Below, piece after piece: positions 1 through 5,208 of a stretch of 5,922 bases of DNA (position 1 is its first letter; every line of letters begins with the position of its first letter). The stretch is from assembly GCA_018825925.1 (NCBI GenBank), contig JAHKAT010000188.1:1-5922 (forward strand), read 5' to 3'. A program made the position numbers and the translations under genes. This DNA comes from Bacteroidota bacterium (lineage in GTDB: Bacteria; Bacteroidota; Bacteroidia; Flavobacteriales_D; Crocinitomicaceae). A model generated the notes under the pieces. The model did no database searches, was not told the DNA's origin, and saw nothing but the letters and a program-made list of their open reading frames with translations.

Positions 1-1
1 C

Positions 2-1459
2 GCCATCCTAGGAGCTGGAATATCTTCATTATCTGCTGCGTCCTTTTTGGCTCGCGAAGGATATCAGGTGACAATTTTTGAAAAAAACGAAACCATAGGC
101 GGTCGTGCAAGAAAATTTGAACACGATGGTTTTGTCTTTGACATGGGGCCTAGTTGGTACTGGATGCCCGATGTCTTTGACCGATTTTTTGAATCATTCG
201 GCAAAAAAACTTCAGATTATTATGATTTGAAAAGACTAGATCCTTCCTATAGAATTTTCTGGGATGATCAGACAAAAACGGATGTACCAGCTAAATTGAG
301 CGATTTATACAATTGGTTTGAATCTCTTGAACCGGGCAGCTCTGTTTTCTTGCAAAAATTCCTCAAAGAAGCTGAATATAAATACAATGTTGGCATGAAA
401 GACTTGGTGCATAAACCAAGTTTGAAAATAACTGAATTTGCTGATTTACGGATATTGAAAGGTCTTTTCAGCATGCATCTTTTAAAAGATTTTGCCAGCT
501 ATATCCGCAAATACTTTACGCATCCAAAAATACTATCCCTTCTCGAATTTCCTGTTTTGTTTTTAGGAGCAATGCCCTCCGAAACTCCAGCGTTGTATTC
601 CTTAATGAATTACGCCGACTTATCATTGGGCACTTGGTATCCAATGGGGGGAATGCATAAAATAATTGAAGGTTTCGAGAAAGTTGCTCGCGAACAAGGC
701 GTTGAAATTATTACCAATGCTGAAATAGTTTCCATTGAAAAAACAAAGAACAAAGCAACAAAAATAGTTACCAAAAATAATAGCTACGAAGCCGATTTGT
801 TCATTTCAGGAGCCGACTATAACCATACAGAGGGCTTGTTAAACGGAGCGGCAAATTATACTGAAAAATACTGGGACAAAAGAGTAATGGCACCTTCTTG
901 TTTACTTTATTACGTGGGCGTAAATAAAAAAGTAGATGGTTTAAAGCATCACAATTTATTTTTCGATGCTCCTTTTAATCAGCACGCTGTAGAAATATAC
1001 AAAGATCCTCAATGGCCGAAAAACCCCTTGTTTTATGTCTGTTGTCCATCTAAAACCGACCCTAGTGTTGCGCCTGAAGGAAAAGAAAACCTTTTCTTTC
1101 TAATTCCATTAGCACCAAATCTTAAAGATTCAGAAGAAGAACGAAACAAATATTTCGAACTTTTATTGCAAAGAATCAAGGAACAAACCGGTGAAGACTT
1201 AAAACCGAATATTGAATTTACACGTAGCTATTGTATAGAGGACTTTAAAACAGATTATCATGCCTATAAAGGCAATGCATATGGTTTGGCCAACACCCTC
1301 AAACAAACAGCAATTCTGAAACCAAGACTTAAAAACAAAAGATTGAATAATTTTTATTACACGGGTCAATTAACTGTTCCAGGACCAGGGGTTCCTCCTT
1401 CTATTGTTTCAGGTGAGGTGGTTGCAAAGCAAGTTATCAAAGACCATCCAATCTTTTAA
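2..1459 (+). CDS. crtI: Phytoene desaturase CrtI, 5' end missing at the window edge
   Basis: FAD-dependent desaturase of carotenoid synthesis that introduces double bonds into phytoene, giving lycopene or a related polyene at the membrane. The frame is open from base 2, and 485 residues are visible before TAA. The first visible codons read AILGAGISSLSAA, the GxGxxxLxxA dinucleotide-binding turn (nt 11-40). It is followed by the acidic end of beta-2 in IFEKN (Glu at nt 80-82) and the GGRA motif (nt 98-109). The C-terminus (from about nt 1352) carries the family signature YYTGQLTVPGPGVPPSIVSG, which closes the FAD site. CrtI proteins are about 490 residues long, so only a few N-terminal residues are missing. 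A TTG at 47 is not the start because it lies after the FAD motif. crtB follows 12 nt downstream. The family is certain. The number of desaturation steps cannot be read from sequence, and related CrtI-like desaturases or isomerases remain a small alternative. Confidence 0.95.
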   Translation, partial: AILGAGISSLSAASFLAREGYQVTIFEKNETIGGRARKFEHDGFVFDMGPSWYWMPDVFDRFFESFGKKTSDYYDLKRLDPSYRIFWDDQTKTDVPAKLSDLYNWFESLEPGSSVFLQKFLKEAEYKYNVGMKDLVHKPSLKITEFADLRILKGLFSMHLLKDFASYIRKYFTHPKILSLLEFPVLFLGAMPSETPALYSLMNYADLSLGTWYPMGGMHKIIEGFEKVAREQGVEIITNAEIVSIEKTKNKATKIVTKNNSYEADLFISGADYNHTEGLLNGAANYTEKYWDKRVMAPSCLLYYVGVNKKVDGLKHHNLFFDAPFNQHAVEIYKDPQWPKNPLFYVCCPSKTDPSVAPEGKENLFFLIPLAPNLKDSEEERNKYFELLLQRIKEQTGEDLKPNIEFTRSYCIEDFKTDYHAYKGNAYGLANTLKQTAILKPRLKNKRLNNFYYTGQLTVPGPGVPPSIVSGEVVAKQVIKDHPIF

Positions 1460-1471
1460 ATACGAAATACT

Positions 1472-2308
1472 ATGAAGCAAATATTTGACAATCTTTCGTA
1501 TGACATGAGTGAAACAACCACCAAAAGGTATAGCACTTCGTTTTCGTTGGGCATTCGATTTTTGGCAAAAGAGTTTCACCGACCTATTTATAATATTTAC
1601 GGATTTGTTCGATTCGCTGATGAAATAGTGGATTCTTTTCATGGCTTTGACAAAAGAGAATTGTTGCAGGATTTTAAAAATCAAACGTACAAGGCCATAG
1701 AGCAGAAAATATCTTTGAACCCTATTCTCAACTCATTTCAATGGGCTGTAAATGAATACAATATTCCTTTGGATTTAATCGAGACTTTTTTAGCCAGCAT
1801 GGAGATGGATTTGGACGAAAGCGTGCATAACCAAATGAGCTATGAACAATACATACTTGGGTCAGCTGAGGTAGTTGGTTTGATGTGTTTAAAGGTGTTT
1901 GTAAGAGGTGACGAAAAAGAATATTTACGACTGAAAGAATCGGCCATGAAATTGGGTTCAGCCTTTCAAAAAATAAACTTCCTTAGAGATTTATATGCCG
2001 ATTACCAAACTTTGGGAAGGACCTATTTCCCAGGAGTTGACATGACTCAGTTTGATGAATGCACCAAAGTGAAAATAGAACAAGATATTGCGGCTGATTT
2101 TGCAGCTGGTTATGAAGGCATTAAACAATTACCAAAAGAAGCGAGGTTTGGTGTTTATATGGCCTACAAATATTACCATAAACTATTTCTCAAAATTCAA
2201 AAAACGGCTTCCAAGAAAATTCTTGAGGAGCGAGTAAGAATACCAAATAATAGAAAGTATAGTTTGTTTCTATCTTCTTATTTAAGACATAATTTTAACT
2301 TGTTATAA
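1472..2308 (+). CDS. crtB: Phytoene synthase CrtB
   Basis: Condenses two geranylgeranyl diphosphates head to head into phytoene, the first committed step of C40 carotenoid synthesis. The 278-residue product is normal for bacterial CrtB and is all-helical in character. The first Asp-rich motif is DEIVD (residues 50-54), in the context YGFVRFADEIVDSF. The second is RDLYAD (172-177), in FLRDLYADYQTLGRTYFPG, a strong squalene/phytoene synthase signature. These acidic clusters bind the Mg2+-diphosphates. GSAEVVGLMCL (130-140) is the conserved substrate-channel helix. The ATG at 1472 is preferred over one at 1505 because the N-terminal MKQIFDNLSY and the TKRYSTSFSLG segment look like the usual start of Bacteroidota CrtB. 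No clear Shine-Dalgarno precedes it. The stop TAA overlaps the idi start by one base (TAATG), suggesting translational coupling. Squalene or dehydrosqualene synthase is less likely given the crtI partner. Confidence 0.96.
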   Translation: MKQIFDNLSYDMSETTTKRYSTSFSLGIRFLAKEFHRPIYNIYGFVRFADEIVDSFHGFDKRELLQDFKNQTYKAIEQKISLNPILNSFQWAVNEYNIPLDLIETFLASMEMDLDESVHNQMSYEQYILGSAEVVGLMCLKVFVRGDEKEYLRLKESAMKLGSAFQKINFLRDLYADYQTLGRTYFPGVDMTQFDECTKVKIEQDIAADFAAGYEGIKQLPKEARFGVYMAYKYYHKLFLKIQKTASKKILEERVRIPNNRKYSLFLSSYLRHNFNLL

Positions 2309-2859
2309 TGATTAAATCCTTAGAAAATGTAGTCCTTGTAAATGAATTTGATGAACCCATCGGATTAATGGAAAAACTTGAGGCTCATGAAAAAGGGTTG
2401 CTACATCGAGCATTCAGCGTATTAGTTTTTAATGAAAACCACGAAATGCTCATCCAAAAAAGAGCCGATTCAAAATATCACTCTGCGGGTTTGTGGTCGA
2501 ACGCTTGCTGTTCACATCCGCGTGAAAACGAATCCATTACCGAAGCAGCGAAAAGAAGAATGGTTGAAGAAATAGGTTTAGAAACGGATTGTCACCCTGT
2601 CTTTCACTTTATATATAAGGCCGAATTAGAAAACAATTTGACCGAATACGAATTTGATCATGTTTTGATCGCTCATTCTGAAATAAAAGGAATAATAAAT
2701 CCAGATGAAGTTTCTGAAATGAAGTTTGTTCAAATTGATTATTTGAGAATGGACATGATTCTTCATCCTGAAAAATATACCGAATGGTTCAAAATCATCA
2801 TGTTGAAGCACTATTATAAATTAACAGAATTTTTAGATTTGAATATCTTACGTGTATGA
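2308..2859 (+). CDS. idi: Isopentenyl-diphosphate delta-isomerase, type 1 (Nudix)
   Basis: Interconverts IPP and DMAPP, balancing the C5 units that feed GGPP and so the CrtB substrate; a cytosolic metal enzyme. The 183-residue product matches the length of type 1 IDI. LHRAFSVLVF (residues 32-41) includes a metal-ligand His. KRADSKYHSAGLWSNACCSHP (51-71) carries the catalytic Cys, which I place at Cys68 by aligning NACCSHP with NSVCGHP of the E. coli enzyme; His70 is a further ligand. A Nudix-like helix follows (RENESITEAAKRRMVEEIG, 72-90). The E-x-E pair that includes the second catalytic acid is Glu113/Glu115 in TEYEFDHVL. The flavin-dependent type 2 enzyme is excluded by this architecture. 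The start overlaps the crtB stop by 1 nt, and the stop overlaps the next gene in ATGA. Having idi inside the crt operon suggests that isoprenoid flux is raised together with pigment synthesis. Confidence 0.96.
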   Translation: MIKSLENVVLVNEFDEPIGLMEKLEAHEKGLLHRAFSVLVFNENHEMLIQKRADSKYHSAGLWSNACCSHPRENESITEAAKRRMVEEIGLETDCHPVFHFIYKAELENNLTEYEFDHVLIAHSEIKGIINPDEVSEMKFVQIDYLRMDMILHPEKYTEWFKIIMLKHYYKLTEFLDLNILRV

Positions 2860-3269
2860 AAGTAGGGAGAAGGGAACATTTTAATGCAGCACATCGACTT
2901 TTCAAAAAAGAATGGTCGGATGAAAAAAACCTAGAAATTTTTGGGAAATGCTCAAATCCTAACTATCACGGGCACAATTATGTGATTGAAACTTGGGTAG
3001 AAGGTCCAATTGATCCTACAACTGGATATGTAGTAGATTTGAAAATTCTAAAAGACATTGTCATTCAAGAAGTCTGTGATCGTTTCGACCATCGGAATTT
3101 TAATCTGGATATTCCTGAATTTGAAAACCTGATTCCAACCGCTGAAAACATTGCCGTGGTTTCTTGGCGTTTGATTCGTGCCAAACTTCCAAAACATTTA
3201 GATCTTGTGGTTCGTTTGCATGAAACAGAGAACAATGTTGTAGAATATGACGGAAGCGACGAGCTATAA
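2856..3269 (+). CDS. 6-pyruvoyl-tetrahydropterin synthase family protein (QueD/PTPS fold)
   Basis: T-fold enzyme acting on 7,8-dihydroneopterin triphosphate, the GTP cyclohydrolase I product. PTPS proper yields 6-pyruvoyl-tetrahydropterin for tetrahydrobiopterin; QueD yields 6-carboxytetrahydropterin for queuosine. In 137 residues the zinc ligands are His13 (NAAHRL), His38 and His40 (YHGHNY). The catalytic Cys is Cys32 and the Asp-His pair is D78-H79 (DHRNFN). The pterin-anchoring Glu is Glu123 (HETENN), and PTAENIA (94-100) is also conserved. The Cys-to-HGH spacing is C-x5-HGH, as in animal PTPS, whereas QueD usually has C-x3-HGH. Each key residue sits ten below its rat PTPS counterpart (His23, Cys42, His48, His50, Asp88, His89, Glu133), implying a near gap-free core. 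The start lies in ATGA with idi, and the 3' end overlaps the photolyase gene by 23 nt. The family is secure; the PTPS-versus-QueD product is not, so no symbol is given. Automatic annotation would probably say queD. Confidence 0.92.
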   Translation: MKVGRREHFNAAHRLFKKEWSDEKNLEIFGKCSNPNYHGHNYVIETWVEGPIDPTTGYVVDLKILKDIVIQEVCDRFDHRNFNLDIPEFENLIPTAENIAVVSWRLIRAKLPKHLDLVVRLHETENNVVEYDGSDEL

Positions 3270-4560
3270 TCACACTATATTTTGGCATCGCAGAGATCTA
3301 CGCTTTGAAGATAATGCGGGTCTATATCAAGCCCTTAAAAACTCTAAAAAAGTACATCCCGTTTTTATCTTTGACTCATCTATTTTGGATTTATTACCAA
3401 AATCAGATCAGCGCGTGCACTACATTCATCAATCTATTGAAGCTTTAAAGTTAAACTACCAAAAAATGGGTAGTGACCTGACTGTTTATTACGGAAACCC
3501 CCGAACAGTCATTCCTGAATTGGCCCAGACTTTAAATATTGAAGCCGTTTTCACAAACCGAGATTACGAACCAATTGCCATCGATCGCGACAAGGAAATT
3601 TACAATCAATTGAATCTTTCTGGAATTCATTTCAAAGGCTTTAAAGACCAAGTAATATTCGAAAAAAGTGAAATTGTTAAAAACGACGATTCACCCTATT
3701 TGGTATTTACCCCCTATTCAAAAAAGTGGAAAGAAAAACTCAATTCATTTTACTTAAAACCCTACCCCAATCATAAGTATGCTCATCATTTAATCAAAAG
3801 CAAACCAACTGAACTGATTTCTATTTCAGAATTAGGTTTCGATCCGGAACAAAAAGTGACATTTCCAGCTTCTACAATCAACGAATCCATTATTAATAAA
3901 TACAATGATCTGCGCGATTTTCCAGCTTTAGACACAACCAGTCGACAAAGTGTTCATTTGCGTTTTGGCACCATCTCAATTCGCTCTTTAGCGGCTAAAG
4001 CACAGAGGTTAAACGAAACCTTTCTCAACGAATTGATTTGGCGAGATTTTTACCAGATGCTTTTATTCCAATATCCGCATTCCTCAAAATCATCGTTCAA
4101 AAAAGAGTACGATAAAATACTTTGGCGCAATGATGAGCATGAATTTGAATTGTGGTGCAAAGGAAAGACAGGCTATCCATTAGTTGATGCTGGGATGCGA
4201 GAGCTGAATGACACTGGCTTTATGCATAATCGAGTGCGCATGGTTGTAGCTAGCTTTTTAACCAAACATTTATTGATCGATTGGCAATGGGGCGCCACCT
4301 ATTTCGCAGAAAAATTATTGGATTTTGAGTTGGCTAGTAATATTGGTGGTTGGCAATGGGCCGCCGGCACTGGATGTGACGCTGCACCCTATTTTCGAGT
4401 ATTTAACCCCAGCATTCAACAAGAAAAATTTGATCCTGAGTTAAAATATGTCCGCAAATGGGTACCCGAATTTGGAACGGATCTATATCCAGAACAAATG
4501 GTAGAACACAAAATGGCTCGATTAAGAGCCATTTCACATTATCAATTTTATCTTAAATAG
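3247..4560 (+). CDS. phrB: Deoxyribodipyrimidine photolyase, class I (cryptochrome/photolyase family)
   Basis: Blue-light-driven FAD enzyme that splits UV-induced cyclobutane pyrimidine dimers. The 437-residue product has an N-terminal antenna domain starting at FWHRRDLRFEDN (12-23) and a helical FAD domain (about 210-430). Comparison with E. coli PhrB shows the electron-transfer Trp triad intact (W293, W346, W369). Dimer-binding Glu262, Trp265, Asn328, Met332 and Trp371 are present. Asn365, near FAD N5, and the Asp359/Arg331 pair are also present. Glu108 in YEP matches the folate-contacting Glu109. The run GGWQWAAGTGCDAAPYFR (367-384) is diagnostic. There is no cryptochrome-type C-terminal extension, and EHKMARLRAI ends it as in PhrB. 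ATG 3247 is the only sensible start, because the next in-frame Met is residue 74; it lies inside the preceding gene, so translation is probably coupled. The symbol phrB is by family; a (6-4) or DASH role is unlikely. Its place in a carotenoid operon suggests shared expression under light stress. Confidence 0.94.
   Translation: MTEATSYNHTIFWHRRDLRFEDNAGLYQALKNSKKVHPVFIFDSSILDLLPKSDQRVHYIHQSIEALKLNYQKMGSDLTVYYGNPRTVIPELAQTLNIEAVFTNRDYEPIAIDRDKEIYNQLNLSGIHFKGFKDQVIFEKSEIVKNDDSPYLVFTPYSKKWKEKLNSFYLKPYPNHKYAHHLIKSKPTELISISELGFDPEQKVTFPASTINESIINKYNDLRDFPALDTTSRQSVHLRFGTISIRSLAAKAQRLNETFLNELIWRDFYQMLLFQYPHSSKSSFKKEYDKILWRNDEHEFELWCKGKTGYPLVDAGMRELNDTGFMHNRVRMVVASFLTKHLLIDWQWGATYFAEKLLDFELASNIGGWQWAAGTGCDAAPYFRVFNPSIQQEKFDPELKYVRKWVPEFGTDLYPEQMVEHKMARLRAISHYQFYLK
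4511..4534. terminator. Hairpin within the 3' end of the photolyase gene, likely terminator for the convergent gene
   Basis: AAATGGCTC (4511-4519) and GAGCCATTT (4526-4534) form a perfect 9-bp stem with a 6-base loop. Read on the minus strand the stem is followed by TTTTGTGTT, a modest U-tract, and it lies 40 bases beyond the stop of the minus-strand gene (4574). Read on the plus strand it is still inside the photolyase ORF, where translating ribosomes would disrupt it. It therefore suits termination of the minus-strand transcript best, or termination in both directions between converging genes. A chance palindrome in coding sequence is possible. Confidence 0.5.
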
Positions 4561-4573
4561 ATCGCCAAAAAAA

Positions 4574-4996
4574 TTAGTTGGCTATCGGTTCCTTGAATAC
4601 ACTTTTTACCACTTGATGAAAAGGAGTAAACATTCTATTTTTATTCAGAACATAATTTCTCAAAAAAGCTTTTTTATCAATTACTTGACAGGTCGTATCC
4701 TCTACCCCTTTGTCCCAAAAAACTTGCCAACTGTCATAATCCTGACGTTCTATATTGTCCCACTCTACAATTGTCAGATCCGAAAATTCCGGACGCGAAG
4801 TGCAATAACCAATTAATGATTTCATTTCTTCAAAAGGACCTTGAATTAAATTAATCATTTCTTCCTCGTGGATTGCCGAACAACCAACATGTCCCCCAGC
4901 AACAATACGCTTATTTAACTCATCTAAAAAATTACTAAATTCTGATGGCATCGTGCTTGATTCGATGGTGCTATGAAAAATGACCTCTGACAACAT
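4574..4996 (-). CDS. Probable BLUF-domain-fold protein with degenerate flavin site
   Basis: A 140-residue single-domain protein that I read as a short BLUF protein like cyanobacterial PixD. BLUF proteins bind FAD and signal blue light. The order matches: beta-1 EVIFHST (4-10), helix FSNFLDELNKRI (20-31), GHVG (35-38, in place of GITG), IHEEEMINLIQGP (42-54, in place of the F-L-Q-x-LEG strand), helix PFEEMKSLIGYCTSRPEF (54-71), and RQDYDSWQV (84-92, in place of R-x-F-x-x-W-S-M). A C-terminal helical tail runs from about 97 to 140. Against PixD, recalled from memory, the alignment is nearly gap-free. The flavin-contacting residues differ: Tyr8 is Phe7, Asn32 is Ile31 and Gln50 is Asn49; the Trp is kept (W90). 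A normal photocycle is therefore doubtful. The gene converges on the photolyase with 13 nt between stops. ATG 4996 is chosen because beta-1 needs it. The fold call is remote homology by eye; an acylphosphatase-like protein of other function is the alternative. Confidence 0.6.
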   Translation of the reverse strand: MLSEVIFHSTIESSTMPSEFSNFLDELNKRIVAGGHVGCSAIHEEEMINLIQGPFEEMKSLIGYCTSRPEFSDLTIVEWDNIERQDYDSWQVFWDKGVEDTTCQVIDKKAFLRNYVLNKNRMFTPFHQVVKSVFKEPIAN

Positions 4997-5023
4997 ATAC
5001 TTAAAATTTTAAAATTTGAAACT

Positions 5024-5065
5024 AATTCTGTAGTAGGATAGTAAGACTCTGTAATTTACAGAATT
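5024..5065. repeat. Inverted repeat and palindrome upstream of the BLUF-like gene
   Basis: AATTCTGTA (5024-5032) and TACAGAATT (5057-5065) are perfect 9-base inverted arms separated by 24 bases. The right arm also belongs to a compact palindrome, TCTGTAATTTACAGA (5048-5062), giving three copies of the half-site TCTGTA within 40 bases. It lies 28-69 bases upstream of the minus-strand ATG at 4996, where an operator would be expected. The palindrome is followed on the plus strand by a T-rich tract, so a weak plus-strand terminator is the alternative. The repeats are certain; the function is inferred. Confidence 0.4.
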
Positions 5066-5098
5066 TTTTTCTTACCTAAAAATAAAAAATCATAAATA

Positions 5099-5164
5099 AT
5101 GAAAACAACAAAACCGACTGATTACAAGTATTCTATACTAGATAAAAGTGAGGTAAAAGTCTAA
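5099..5164 (+). CDS. Possible 21-residue small ORF, doubtful
   Basis: An ATG in an AAATAATG context, a common look for Bacteroidota starts, opens a 21-residue reading frame (MKTTKPTDYKYSILDKSEVKV) ended by TAA. The peptide is charged and has no signal peptide, membrane segment or motif that I recognise. No convincing promoter or Shine-Dalgarno precedes it. It could be a small peptide, a gene remnant, or chance in A-rich DNA, which I think most likely. Confidence 0.15.
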   Translation: MKTTKPTDYKYSILDKSEVKV

Positions 5165-5208
5165 AAAAAAGTCTTTGAGCTAGTGGGGAGAAATAGCTTG
5201 TTTGACTA
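5162..5208 (-). terminator. Weak terminator-like hairpin after the membrane-protein gene
   Basis: AGCTA (5178-5182) pairs with TAGCT (5194-5198) around an 11-base loop. AGTC (5170-5173) can pair with GACT (5204-5207) outside an internal loop. On the minus strand this structure overlaps the TAG stop (5208-5206) and is followed by eight T residues (complement of A 5163-5170). Position and T-run fit an intrinsic terminator, but the stem is short, A/T-rich and interrupted. Confidence 0.35.

Larger units (their letters stand above)
4997..5205. other. Intergenic region, 209 bases
   Basis: A strongly A/T-rich gap between the upstream side of the minus-strand BLUF-like gene and the 3' end of the minus-strand membrane-protein gene. 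It should contain the promoter of the BLUF-like gene. I looked on the minus strand for the Bacteroidota promoter pattern (TTG, about 19 bases, then TAnnTTTG) and found only a poor partial -7 match (TAGTTTCA, just below 5030). The region also carries the inverted repeat, the 21-codon ORF and the weak terminator described separately. Confidence 0.7.

Noticed and set aside
47..1459. Reading crtI as complete with a TTG start at 47
   Set aside because: The 15 in-frame codons before it encode the GxGxxxLxxA FAD-binding turn, which the enzyme needs. The gene is cut by the window edge instead.
1409..1684. Minus-strand open frame across the crtI-crtB junction
   Set aside because: It lies antisense to two well-supported genes, including the first Asp-rich motif of CrtB, and its product shows no family features.
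3247..4560. Photolyase gene as a cryptochrome photoreceptor
   Set aside because: There is no C-terminal extension, and the dimer-binding Glu, Trp, Asn, Met and Trp are all present, so a repair enzyme is the better reading.
4613..4816. Plus-strand open frame opposite the BLUF-like gene
   Set aside because: It is fully antisense to the longer gene, and its peptide looks like unstructured out-of-frame translation.
5000..5018. AAATTTTAAAATTT palindrome near the BLUF-like start
   Set aside because: It is made only of A and T in an A/T-rich region, so self-complementarity is expected by chance.
4997..5205. CRISPR array, tRNA, insertion sequence or attachment site in the intergenic gap
   Set aside because: I saw no regularly spaced repeats, cloverleaf, transposase frame or target-site duplication in these bases.
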